Source: Chitinophaga oryziterrae
GTDB taxonomy: Bacteria > Bacteroidota > Bacteroidia > Chitinophagales > Chitinophagaceae
Length of the DNA: 64,000 nucleotides
Direction: 5' to 3'
NCBI RefSeq assembly: GCF_009758125.1
Contig: NZ_WRXO01000001.1
Span: forward strand, 1 to 64,000
Shown here: piece after piece, positions 1 through 7,929 of the stretch
Layout of the letters: each line of letters starts with the position of its first letter
Position numbering within the stretch: position 1 is the first letter of the stretch
Notes under the pieces: generated by a model
Database searches by the model: none
What the model saw: the letters and a program-made list of their open reading frames with translations, nothing else
What the model was told of the DNA's origin: nothing
Position numbers and translations under genes: made by a program

Positions 1-1
1 C

Positions 2-1672
2 GGTTATGTCTATGATTACTTTGTAAAAGATCATTTGGGCAATGTGCGGATGGTATTAGGCACTCAAACCGATACAGCCCTGTATGTGGCCACAATGGAA
101 ACAGCAGCGAGTGCAGTTGAGAACGCCCTGTTTTCTAATATCGATAATACACGTACCGCCAAACCTACCGGGTATCCGACCGACAATACCACTAATCCGA
201 ATGCCTATGTAGCTAAGTTAAATGCTTCCAATGGACAGAAGATAGGGCCATCGCTGGTTCTGCGGGTAATGGCAGGAGATAGTATCACTATCGCGGTAAA
301 AGCCTTGTATAAGAATGCAGGGGCTAGTACTCCATATACAACATCTTCCAGTATGGTCACTTCCATTCTGCAGGCATTTAGTGGAGGGGGAATTACAGAC
401 GGGGTGCATAGTGGTACTGGCGCATCAGCACCTGTTAACATGCTCACCAGCGGTGTTTACGACGGTCTTAAATCAAAGGATTCTTTACAAAACTTATCTG
501 GCAAACCCAAAGCGTACCTCAACTTCGCACTGTTTGACGACCAGTTCAACCTCGTAGACGAGAACTCAGGTGTTCGGCAGGTACAAGGGCCAATTGATTC
601 ACTAGTCCCATTAGTACTAAATAAGACCCCAATAAAGAAAACAGGATTTCTGTATATTTATACAAGCAATGAGAGTGCCCAGGATGTGTTCTTTGATAAT
701 TTGATCGTTACCCATAATACAGGGCCATTGTTGGAAGAGACGCATTACTATCCATTTGGCCTCACCATGGCGGGCATTAGTTCGAATGCGCTGAAAAGTG
801 CCAGCTATCCGGAGAATAAGAAGAAATTCCAAGGGCAGGAATTTGATAATAGCTTGGATTTAAACTGGTATCAGTTTAAATGGCGTAATCATGATCCTCA
901 GATAGGACGGTTTATTGAAATAGACCCACTGGCAAGTAAGTATGATTATAATTCACCTTACGCTTTTTCAGAAAACAAGGTAACTTCTCATGTAGAATTA
1001 GAAGGTCTAGAAGCTGCAGATTTTAGAATTGAACGAGACCTGAGAGATGTATCATCAGGTAAAATTACTGGTGAGGAACTTGCAAATAGAATAGATATTC
1101 GGGGTAAAGCAGACTTAATTGCCGTTGGAGGTGGACTAATCGCTGGAGGATCTGTCGTATTATCATTTACCTATCCTGTTGACGCTCAAATTATAATTTC
1201 TGCCGCATTATTTGGCGGTCCGTCGCCAGGCGCGCCAGGTTCTGCAGCAGCAAATATAGTAGCGGGAACTTCTAAAATGGCTACTGAAGTAGGTGCTACT
1301 GAAAGTCTCGCAACAAGAGCAAAAGATGTTCATGATGCGTTACCTTTACAAACACAATCTAGAACAACTACTGCAGTCGCATCAGCAACAACTTCGGAAG
1401 GCGAAAATGTAACTCTTGTTGCTTCCAGCGAACCCAGATTAAGACCAGCCCAACGCGCTGCTTTGAGACCAGGTGAAGTAGAAGTAAAAGGAATGGGACA
1501 TGCTGAACAGACTATCATAAATCACGCTAATGCAAATGGAATGAAGGTCAACGAAGTGGCGGCAAGCAGGCCTATTTGTCCGTCGTGTGCTGCAGCTATT
1601 AATAATTCAGGAGCTAAACCTGCGTCAGAATTAAAGAGAATAAACTTATTAGCTCCAATTAAACCAAATTAA
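2..1672 (+). CDS. Rhs-repeat protein, C-terminal part, with deaminase-type toxin tip (5' end outside window)
   Basis: The frame is open from the first bases, so the gene starts upstream of the window. Residues 10-16 of the visible part read DHLGNVR, an Rhs core signature. The core closes around 876-1010 with DPQIGRF, DPLASKY and YAFSENKV, as in Bacteroidota Rhs proteins. After this conserved core the sequence changes into a unique tip of about 220 residues. The tip contains a hydrophobic Gly/Ala stretch and ends in a cytidine-deaminase-fold signature: HAE at 1499-1507 and PICPSC at 1571-1588, the expected His/Glu and Cys-x-x-Cys zinc and catalytic residues. This fits a polymorphic toxin acting on nucleic acid or nucleotides. 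The exact deaminase subfamily is not assigned. No clear same-strand immunity gene follows directly; DUF416 is on the other strand and DUF2750 lies about 970 bp downstream. Confidence 0.88.
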   Translation, partial: GYVYDYFVKDHLGNVRMVLGTQTDTALYVATMETAASAVENALFSNIDNTRTAKPTGYPTDNTTNPNAYVAKLNASNGQKIGPSLVLRVMAGDSITIAVKALYKNAGASTPYTTSSSMVTSILQAFSGGGITDGVHSGTGASAPVNMLTSGVYDGLKSKDSLQNLSGKPKAYLNFALFDDQFNLVDENSGVRQVQGPIDSLVPLVLNKTPIKKTGFLYIYTSNESAQDVFFDNLIVTHNTGPLLEETHYYPFGLTMAGISSNALKSASYPENKKKFQGQEFDNSLDLNWYQFKWRNHDPQIGRFIEIDPLASKYDYNSPYAFSENKVTSHVELEGLEAADFRIERDLRDVSSGKITGEELANRIDIRGKADLIAVGGGLIAGGSVVLSFTYPVDAQIIISAALFGGPSPGAPGSAAANIVAGTSKMATEVGATESLATRAKDVHDALPLQTQSRTTTAVASATTSEGENVTLVASSEPRLRPAQRAALRPGEVEVKGMGHAEQTIINHANANGMKVNEVAASRPICPSCAAAINNSGAKPASELKRINLLAPIKPN

Positions 1673-1772
1673 GTTGCGTAGAATACTGAAATGAAGCAAC
1701 AGAAATTTTCAATAACAGGAAGAATATATGCTGAATAAAAATTAATAATGATGAATTCGGCGTAAAAACAAT

Positions 1773-1818
1773 ATGGCTGTGGATATAGACCAATTTATCC
1801 GTCTTACACCACAGCCAT
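1773..1818 (+). terminator. Intrinsic terminator of the Rhs gene
   Basis: A perfect 10-bp inverted repeat (ATGGCTGTGG at 1773-1782, CCACAGCCAT at 1809-1818) is followed by TTTT. The rest of the 1673-1916 gap shows only a 15-codon ATG frame at 1691-1738, possibly the start of a lost immunity gene. Confidence 0.6.
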
Positions 1819-1916
1819 TTTTAGCTGAAATATTTTATTTAACAGGATGGAAATAAATCAGATTATTATTTAACGGATAATGATCTAAATTTTTAGGTGA
1901 AAAATAGCAGAACGGT

Positions 1917-2504
1917 TTATAAATTCAAACTGCCCCTGTTATTTTCCTGCAATCGTATAAGTGTTTGTAAGTCAGATGGTTCTAGTTCAGTAATTTGCGA
2001 TAGATATGTAATGATTCCTTGTTGCATTGCTATCTCCCTTTTCATTATAGGATGACGATCGATCTTCAGTTGGAAATCTTTATCTGTATTGAAATCAAGA
2101 TCGTCTATTTCTTGAATGTACATATCCGCGGTATCCGTTGCCATCGTCGAAATGTCACTAAGTCTTTTAACGTCTTTATCAACTAAAAAGTTAAGTGTTT
2201 CAAAAATTACATTGCATGCATCCAAACTAGCAGATACTAAAACTGTATCGTAATTTTCAGGATAAGGAGTCGCTTTGTCTAATTCTTCAAGAAAGTTTTT
2301 AATTGTCGGTATATCGATCTTGTGTTGAAATATATTTTGATGAATATAGTTTATAGATTTTTCAAGTATATCCGGACTGCCAAAATTATACTTTGCGGAA
2401 AAGTACACATAATTAGGGTAAAGACGAGCGCAAGTAAGGTAAGCAAACACAAGTTGCTTTTGAAAATTTAATTCTGATAATGTGTTAAACTCTTTTATTG
2501 CCAT
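1917..2504 (-). CDS. DUF416 (YjaG-like) family protein, probable immunity-type gene
   Basis: About 195 residues, with features of the DUF416/YjaG family: a KQLVFAYLTCARLYPNY segment near the N-terminus, the FGSPDILEKSI helix and a conserved acidic middle. The function of DUF416 is not established. Members are frequent beside polymorphic toxins, so an immunity role is an inference from context. The frame also opens at a TTG two codons upstream (2510), but the ATG at 2504 is the more likely start. It is divergent from the DUF2750 gene, and the 3' end of a second, decayed copy lies at 5174-5212 next to a decayed DUF2750 copy. The two genes therefore seem to have travelled as a pair. Confidence 0.75.
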   Translation of the reverse strand: MAIKEFNTLSELNFQKQLVFAYLTCARLYPNYVYFSAKYNFGSPDILEKSINYIHQNIFQHKIDIPTIKNFLEELDKATPYPENYDTVLVSASLDACNVIFETLNFLVDKDVKRLSDISTMATDTADMYIQEIDDLDFNTDKDFQLKIDRHPIMKREIAMQQGIITYLSQITELEPSDLQTLIRLQENNRGSLNL

Positions 2505-2642
2505 ACACAATATTGATTTATGATAAAGTTAAGAAGAAAAATTTAGTGCCGAATTATTGATATAAAGTGATTTAGGTATTTCTCCGATTACTGTACATAA
2601 ACTACAACATTCTACTGAAAAAGTAAAGAAAAAATAATAATT

Positions 2643-3050
2643 ATGACTGCAGAATATTATAAAATTAGTCAAAGGGAAATAGATTCCGTACTTAGTGAGT
2701 CGCCAGAAAAGCGATTTGAATATACTATTAAGCGAATTGCTGATTGGGAAACATTATGGACTATTGTAGATGAAGCCGGAGCCTTAGGCATGTTAACTGA
2801 TGAAGTTCAAAATGTCATATTTCCTATATGGCCTTTCAAAGAGTTTACGCAGTTATATTGTACCGGTGATTTTGCAAACTATACACCTATGGTTATTGAG
2901 CTTAGTGACTTTCTTGAGGAATATCTGCCTGATTATGAAAACAAGAATTATAAGCTTTCACTTTTGCCATTGCCAACTAAAAAAGGAGAAGTCATGGATA
3001 TTTCCCTGTTTAGAGAAGCATTAAACAGTGAACTAAACAAAATCGAATAG
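2643..3050 (+). CDS. DUF2750 family protein, probable immunity protein
   Basis: 135 residues. The pattern RFEYTIKRIADWETLW near the N-terminus, FPIWPFKEFTQLYC in the middle and ELSDFLEEYLPDY near the C-terminus fits DUF2750. These are small soluble proteins often found among toxin-immunity genes; their biochemical role is unknown. The gene lies 139 bp from the divergent DUF416 gene. A partial duplicate of its last 50 codons survives at 5217-5366 with one internal stop, which shows past duplication of this module in the same island. The start at 2643 is the first ATG of the conserved frame. Confidence 0.75.
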   Translation: MTAEYYKISQREIDSVLSESPEKRFEYTIKRIADWETLWTIVDEAGALGMLTDEVQNVIFPIWPFKEFTQLYCTGDFANYTPMVIELSDFLEEYLPDYENKNYKLSLLPLPTKKGEVMDISLFREALNSELNKIE

Positions 3051-3088
3051 TGAACAGAAAAAAGTTAGTAATCTCGTTTGGATAGGAG

Positions 3089-3311
3089 CCTATTTATGAT
3101 TATGGGTTCGGCAATAAAGAGTTGAACGATAACATTGCAGGGGCTAAATGGATAATCCCAATACAGGAGAGATAAAACCATCGACCAAAGAGGAATGCCG
3201 GGCTTGGAAGCAACTGCGTCATGGGAGGCTCACCACGTAGAAGATCGTTTATGCGATTATTATGCAGGAAAGCCTAACAAATGGTTGGAACAGTTACGGA
3301 TTAAAGATTAG
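3089..3311 (+). pseudogene. Remnant of an Rhs core and a different toxin tip
   Basis: This gap between genes holds broken coding sequence. From 3089 a frame reads YDYGFGNKELNDNIAG, resembling the GFxGKE motif of Bacteroidota Rhs cores, and stops at 3175. A second frame from 3148 reads NPNTGEIKPSTKEE and stops at 3240. A third, from 3171 to the TAG at 3309, reads GMPGLEATASWEAHH and then KPNKWLEQLRIKD. At least two frameshifts would be needed to join them. It is best explained as a decayed displaced Rhs C-terminus. The toxin family is not recognised. Confidence 0.5.
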
Positions 3312-3364
3312 TTGTACTTCACGATACGCTTGTTCACTAATTATAGGGGAGGATGCATCCTCCC

Positions 3365-3976
3365 CTATAAATTGCGGTGATTTTTAATTCGTTCGATATA
3401 ACTTTCAAGAGTGTCAAATGCAAAAAGTTCTTCGCGATTGACGTCGGTAGAGAAATTTGCTATTTCTATATAATCAATATCAAGTACGGCTGACTTTTCA
3501 CCTAAAACATTATCTAATGTTAAGTAAGTACCCCTACGGTAGATTTCACTTTTTAGAGCATCGTAATTTTCAAAGTAAACTTTTAAACCAAATTTGTTTA
3601 CTGTTGGACTGTATAATGGTTTAAACCAAATCGTTTTCGGATTGAATTCAAGCCCTGCGTATTTGATGATGTAACCTTTCATTGGAGGCTTAAAAGCTAT
3701 TACATTCCAGTATTCTAAATGTGGGGTCAGACCAACAAGTGTCTCTACTTGCTCGAAGAAATCTATATTTCCCTCCGCTGTAATAATTAGATTTTGATGG
3801 TTAGCATTGGGATGTCCTCCTATTTCAAAATACAGTTTGTTACAAAACTTATGTAAGTGAAGTAATAAATCATCTAAAAGCTTTTCCTTTTTTACTGAAT
3901 CATTATTTTGATTAATAAAAAAATATTGAGCTTCATTTTTTTTAAACCAGTCCCAAAATTGCTCCGCAGTATTCAT
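3365..3976 (-). CDS. Hypothetical protein, immunity-like context
   Basis: 203 residues from the ATG at 3976. The frame opens 14 codons further upstream, but the downstream Met, leading into NTAEQFWDWFKKNEAQ, is the more natural start. The pattern of an aromatic N-terminus, LYFEIGGHP, NLIITAEGN and LEYWNVIAFKPP resembles a widespread family of small soluble proteins found near toxins (DUF695-like at best; tentative). No signal peptide or membrane segment. It is convergent with the remnant at 3089-3311 and divergent from the NucA/NucB remnant. An immunity role is inferred from position only. Confidence 0.55.
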   Translation of the reverse strand: MNTAEQFWDWFKKNEAQYFFINQNNDSVKKEKLLDDLLLHLHKFCNKLYFEIGGHPNANHQNLIITAEGNIDFFEQVETLVGLTPHLEYWNVIAFKPPMKGYIIKYAGLEFNPKTIWFKPLYSPTVNKFGLKVYFENYDALKSEIYRRGTYLTLDNVLGEKSAVLDIDYIEIANFSTDVNREELFAFDTLESYIERIKNHRNL

Positions 3977-4171
3977 GATAATTTGTTTTGTAATTATTAG
4001 TGAGGGAAGCAGAGGCATTGCTACCTAAAATTTCAGTTCATCCAATGTTTCGAGAAACTTAAATAATATCTTTATAGCCTCAATAAGACAATTAAATTAT
4101 GCAAATTTGTTCCTAATAGTAATGAATACCTAAAATATAAAATAGTATAAAAGAGGTTTTACATATGCTGA

Positions 4172-4426
4172 GAGAAGAAATATGATAATGATAATGACTC
4201 CTCGTAAAGGGCAAATATAAAAAACGTTGCACGGAAGACAGGTAAAGATCGTGATGAATTTCCTCCTGCTGTATTAAAGCCCAACGGAGCAACCAGCGTA
4301 AAAACAATTTTATCAGGAGATAATAGAGGCGCAGGAGCATCTATTGGTCAACAGCTTAAAAATGTACCCGATAATACTAGGGTAGAAATTAAAGTTATTA
4401 ATTTACAGAAAATAACAAAACAATGA
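4172..4426 (+). pseudogene. Truncated NucA/NucB-type DNase toxin tip (orphan cassette)
   Basis: Reading in the frame that ends in TGA at 4424-4426, the sequence shows GKDRDEFPPAV, then GATSVKTI, then DNRGAGASIGQQL. This is the order of conserved motifs in the NucA/NucB deoxyribonuclease domain (RDExP and DNRGAG). The frame has a TAA at 4205-4207 and no start or Rhs core upstream, so it is a 5'-truncated toxin tip and not an expressible gene. The last codons overlap the next gene as ATGA, the arrangement of an intact toxin-immunity pair. The rest of 4019-4171 shows nothing codable. Confidence 0.7.
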
Positions 4427-5058
4427 TTAAGGAATATGAATTTTTTCTAGAAAATAAGATGAAAGATCAAATTTCTTTTGAAGTTGATAGTTTCGTTTTG
4501 AGGAAATGCGCGTCGACTACAAAAAGTAAAGACTATTTGGAATTCATTTCTTCAATCGGAAACGGTGGATTTTTCTTTGGTCAATCCCTACAATTCTATA
4601 GTTTGATAAGTGAGAAATCATTCCGGAGCATAATATCAGTAAATGAGCTATTGATTCAAGAATTTGATTTTTTATTTAGAGGACTATATTCGTTCGCACA
4701 AGACGTTTTTGGAAATCAATTTGTTTTTAATAATGGAGGTCAAATTTTATTATTTAATATTGAATCGGGTAGTTGTGAGATTGTTGCACAGAACTTCAAA
4801 GAGTCTTTAAGTATATTGATTAACGATATTGATTATTATGCCGGAATTACTTATGAAAAAATGTGGAAAGGAGAATATGAATTATGTTTAGATCAACGTA
4901 TACAACCCAAAATTCCATTTGTAATAGGAGGAGAGTATAAACTAGATAATTTTTATGTCAACAATTATCCTGCTTATCTGTCTTATAATGCTGATATTGC
5001 TAAACAGATATACAATTTAAAGGATGGGGAGAAAGTGAAATTGAGAATCAGATTTTAA
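4423..5058 (+). CDS. SMI1/KNR4 (SUKH)-like immunity protein
   Basis: 211 residues. The segments FISSIGNGGFFFGQSLQFY, GLYSFAQDVFGNQFVFN and the following Gly-rich strand fit the SUKH fold: a WG/NG motif early, then a strand reading FAxDxFGNxF. Its ATG overlaps the stop of the NucA/NucB tip by four bases (ATGA), so it most likely is the cognate immunity protein of that DNase and was translationally coupled to it. With the toxin tip broken, the gene is now an orphan immunity determinant. Its base composition is AT-rich like the rest of this island. Confidence 0.65.
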   Translation: MIKEYEFFLENKMKDQISFEVDSFVLRKCASTTKSKDYLEFISSIGNGGFFFGQSLQFYSLISEKSFRSIISVNELLIQEFDFLFRGLYSFAQDVFGNQFVFNNGGQILLFNIESGSCEIVAQNFKESLSILINDIDYYAGITYEKMWKGEYELCLDQRIQPKIPFVIGGEYKLDNFYVNNYPAYLSYNADIAKQIYNLKDGEKVKLRIRF

Positions 5059-5173
5059 TAATAAGTATCAAATGTGACTTAGTTTCCATAATCTGATTCT
5101 TGACACTTTAGATAGAGAGTGTGCGATGAAACAAATCAAATTAAATGCATGAATACAGTTGATATACTCCCGT

Positions 5174-5212
5174 CATAAATTAAAACTACCCTTATTATTT
5201 TCTTGCAATTGG
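5174..5212 (-). pseudogene. 3' remnant of a second DUF416 gene
   Basis: The last 12 codons plus TGA read QLQENNKGSFNL, against RLQENNRGSLNL at the end of the DUF416 gene at 1917-2504. The remainder of that copy is missing. Confidence 0.65.
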
Positions 5213-5216
5213 ACGT

Positions 5217-5366
5217 CTTGATGACTTCTTGAATGAGTTTATACCAGATTTTGAAAAAAGCAAATACAAGCTGTCTTGACTGTCTTTGCCGACTGGAAAA
5301 GGGATGGCTATAGACATGTCAATGTTCAAGGAGGCTTTAAATAGTGAACTTGAAAAATATGAGTAA
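5217..5366 (+). pseudogene. 3' remnant of a second DUF2750 gene
   Basis: Fifty codons ending in TAA align without gaps to the end of the DUF2750 gene at 2643-3050: LDDFLNEFIPDFEKSKYKLS, an in-frame TGA at 5277-5279, then LSLPTGKGMAIDMSMFKEAL. The fragment directly abuts the DUF416 remnant, but the two lie tail-to-tail with both 5' parts gone. A deletion therefore removed the middle of a DUF2750/DUF416 pair. Confidence 0.75.
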
Positions 5367-5381
5367 TGTGTCTTATGTTAA

Positions 5382-5690
5382 ATAGGCTGCCTTTTTGGTG
5401 GTCTATTTTTTACATTGAATGGAATTGTCTCTGAATTTCGAGGTTGGTCGCCTCGCCTAATGAGGCCAGATCATCAAGTCGAAGAAGAAAAGGGTTTTTG
5501 CTCTGTAACCTTCGCGATATGTCAGGTTACGATGGAACTTGGTATGAAAGTCCATGAAATTCATCCGGTGAAATTTGGAGGAAGTCCCACCGATCCTGCT
5601 AACAAAATTCCTCTTGCACCCGAAGTACACAAACAGTATACTGCATGGTGGAATAGCAAGATGTGGGAGATTAAAAAACAACAAAAATAA
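5382..5690 (+). pseudogene. 5'-truncated HNH-like toxin tip
   Basis: The frame is open from 5382 to the TAA at 5690 but lacks an Rhs core, a signal or a convincing start (a TTG at 5415 is the first candidate). The C-terminal half reads HEIHPVKFGGSPTDPANK and then HKQYTAWWNSKMW. This matches the tail of HNH-type nuclease toxins found at the ends of Rhs and related proteins (HxIxPVxFGGxPTxxxNK, HxxxTxWWN). A SUKH gene begins 13 bp downstream, so this looks like a displaced toxin tip still beside its immunity gene. An independent small protein cannot be excluded. Confidence 0.6.
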
Positions 5691-5703
5691 TAACTGAGAT
5701 TAT

Positions 5704-6105
5704 ATGCAAAAACATATAGAACATTTAAAAAGGAATGCTCCATGTGACCATAATGAATTAAGCATATTTTTATCACAAATAGACTTTACTCCCCCTGCCG
5801 ATTATATTGATTTTATGAAAATAGCAAATGGCGCGGAAGGTACAATTGGCGAAAATTCATATCTACAGATTTGGCAGGTAGGGGAACTGATTCAAAATAA
5901 TAAAGATTATGAAGTTGATATTTATGCTCCTGTTTATTTTATTTTTGCAACGAATTTAGGTGGTACCGCTTACGCATTTAATAAAATAGATTCATCAATC
6001 GTGCAATTTGAATTTATGGGTATGTTAATAGATGATGATCCAATTTTTTGTGGTACAACTCTTACAGAATTCTTTAGCTATTTATACATTCAAACAGAAG
6101 AATGA
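5704..6105 (+). CDS. SMI1/KNR4 (SUKH) family immunity protein
   Basis: 133 residues in the compact SUKH layout: an early ADYIDFMKIANGAEG motif (the x-x-NG turn of the family), LQIWQVGELIQNN (the xxWxxxEL strand-helix), FATNLGGTAYAFN (the GGxxYAF strand) and a C-terminal FFSYLY helix. Soluble, no signal. It lies 13 bp after the HNH-like toxin tip and is its probable partner. It resembles the next gene closely enough in layout to suggest duplication followed by divergence. A 30-codon frame overlaps its stop (ATGA at about 6101), but nothing recognisable is in it. Confidence 0.8.
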   Translation: MQKHIEHLKRNAPCDHNELSIFLSQIDFTPPADYIDFMKIANGAEGTIGENSYLQIWQVGELIQNNKDYEVDIYAPVYFIFATNLGGTAYAFNKIDSSIVQFEFMGMLIDDDPIFCGTTLTEFFSYLYIQTEE

Positions 6106-6177
6106 AAGTTATAAAACATACAACAGGGCCAAAATTGATGTTGGCTTATTACTATGAAGTTCATAAAATAGGTTCAT

Positions 6178-6609
6178 ATGGCAGCCAAGATTGATGAATT
6201 ATTAAAAAAGCTAAATAAGAAAGCGAAGGCAGAGGACAGTTTGATAACTAATCTAATCAATAAAATGGATTTTAATATTGATCCAGATTATCTAGACTTT
6301 TTAAAGTCATATGATGGCGCAGAAGGCTTTGTCGGGGAGGATTCGTATATCCTCTTCTGGTCGGTACAGGAGATTATAAATTTAAATCCCTACTACGAAG
6401 AAGATGTTGATGATGGATACTCGAAGGGCTTTTTCTTCTTTGGCTCCAATGGTAGCGATACTGGTTATGGAATAAGGAAGTCAGATGGTGCCTTTATAGA
6501 AGTTCCCTTTATAGATATGTCAGAAGAAGATACAACAGAGCTGGGTAAGAATTTTGCTGAATTCTTGGAATATTTGGCAACTGGTAATTTAAAAGAAGAT
6601 ATAGGCTAA
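6178..6609 (+). CDS. SMI1/KNR4 (SUKH) family immunity protein
   Basis: 143 residues with the same order of motifs as the preceding gene: DYLDFLKSYDGAEG, ILFWSVQEIINLN, FFFGSNGSDTGYGIRK and a C-terminal FAEFLEYLATG helix. The glycine-rich strand and the xxWxxxEI segment are the family hallmarks. It is the third SUKH-type gene in 2.2 kb. No toxin fragment was recognised between it and the previous SUKH gene, so it is either an orphan or protects against a toxin held elsewhere. Confidence 0.8.
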   Translation: MAAKIDELLKKLNKKAKAEDSLITNLINKMDFNIDPDYLDFLKSYDGAEGFVGEDSYILFWSVQEIINLNPYYEEDVDDGYSKGFFFFGSNGSDTGYGIRKSDGAFIEVPFIDMSEEDTTELGKNFAEFLEYLATGNLKEDIG

Positions 6610-6798
6610 TAATCTATATATCTTCTACATAATCTTCTATGTGCTAATTGTGATATTTATGCTTTTAATAATAAAGTCATGGTCGTATTCTTCAAAAGAA
6701 GAAAACTATTTTTAAAATATTACCTGATGGAAGATTGAAATTTTCTTATGAATGGAAAAGAGTCTTTTATGTTAGAGAACTATAAAATCGCATAGAAT

Positions 6799-6845
6799 AA
6801 AAATCAGGATTTCATCAATCGATATTAATGAAATTCTGATTTTGT
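6799..6845 (+). terminator. Intrinsic terminator
   Basis: A 16-bp stem (left arm 6800-6815, right arm 6828-6843, one G-T pair) ends in TTTTG. It would end transcription from the SUKH genes. The stretch 6610-6798 before it shows only short broken frames. Confidence 0.6.
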
Positions 6846-6875
6846 TATACGAGCTTATCAATCTCTGCTGTCTAG

Positions 6876-7112
6876 GCTAAATCATACTTTTATCATAACC
6901 AAAAGGATGGCAAATGGGTGGGGTATTTTGATAATGGAAACTTGTCATTTGAAGGAACCTTTGTAGAGAACGAAAAGGATGGGATTTTCACTATATACTA
7001 TCCTAATGGCAAGGTATCTACAATTGAGACATAAAAAAAAGGAAGAAATGTAGGAGTATGGGAATATTATGATACATTGGGCAATTTGATCAGGAAAGAA
7101 ACTATGAAATGA
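6876..7112 (+). pseudogene. Remnant of a MORN/YwqK-type repeat protein
   Basis: The frame reads QKDGKWVGYFDNGNLSFEG, then YYPNGKVSTIET, a TAA at 7032-7034, then RNVGVWEYYDTLGNLIRKE and a TGA at 7110-7112. The xGxWxxYxxNGxL pattern repeated about every 22 residues is that of MORN/YwqK-type proteins, which accompany toxin loci. It has no start codon at its upstream end (TAG at 6873), so it is a 5'-truncated, stop-interrupted remnant. Its final TGA overlaps the next gene as ATGA. Confidence 0.65.
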
Positions 7113-7519
7113 TGAGCTTTCTAAAAAATATACTAGCACAGCTATTTAATAAAGGTGAGAAAATTAATCCTAATGGATTTCTTAAGCAAACAGGGGAGTG
7201 TATGGTTATAGAGTCTGAGCAATTTGAAATTGTCAGTACAATAAAATACACTGATGAAATTAAAAATAATGCTTCACTGGAGGTACAGATGTTGGACGGC
7301 TTAATAGGGAAAAAAACAGCAGATACCCAAAGTATGAATGTGTGCTATCTTGTTTACTGCTATGAAGTTGATGGGAAACGGGTTAAAATGGCTAGCCCTC
7401 CAATTTATAAAGACCGTATTACAATCCATTATTTATTAGAGCAAAAAAAAAATATTTCAATTTACGTAGATCGGGAAAATAAGGATAACTATTATTTTGA
7501 CCTGGAATTTCTTAGTTAA
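7109..7519 (+). CDS. Hypothetical protein coupled to the YwqK-like remnant
   Basis: 136 residues, mixed alpha/beta composition, a short hydrophobic N-terminus (SFLKNILAQLF) but no clear signal peptide. I do not recognise a family. The start overlaps the stop of the MORN-repeat remnant as ATGA, so the two were once one translational unit. In this island that position is usually taken by an immunity gene, and a second role is possible. An ATG-ATG pair makes the exact start uncertain by one codon. Confidence 0.55.
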   Translation: MMSFLKNILAQLFNKGEKINPNGFLKQTGECMVIESEQFEIVSTIKYTDEIKNNASLEVQMLDGLIGKKTADTQSMNVCYLVYCYEVDGKRVKMASPPIYKDRITIHYLLEQKKNISIYVDRENKDNYYFDLEFLS

Positions 7520-7929
7520 GATAATTTGGAAGGCTTTAATGTTTCCCCGCTACATTGCATCTCATATGATTCTAAATTCTTCTCGCTGACAAATAGGAAA
7601 TGTCTGTCGCAAGACTCATGCATAATCAGCCTGCGAATGATGCAGCTCCATTATTTCTGGTGTTGAGAGTTGAATTTTATCGGGCGTTTAACGGTATTTT
7701 ATATCGGTTAAAGACAGCAGGTTGCAATGCCCTGTTGTTGATCCAAATTAACGGCCAGGGTGATGTATCATACATTTCCACTTACTAAATTGGACAAAAG
7801 AAAAATTTCGCCAAAATATTAGATTACGTAAATTAGCTATCATAAAAATTAACAAAATGAAGATAGATTTTGCAAGGCCCTTAACAACCAGGTCTGAAAC
7901 AGGAATTTTTAATCGTACAAAAGATCATT
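7520..7929. other. Intergenic stretch without a supported gene
   Basis: A 62-codon frame at 7600-7788 has no recognisable features and does not look like protein-coding sequence of this genome. Nothing else was seen on either strand. The segment just before 7930 is AT-rich and probably holds the promoter of the next gene. Confidence 0.4.

Noticed and set aside
7600..7788. 62-codon frame as a gene
   Set aside because: No motif, no coupling to neighbours and codon use unlike the region.
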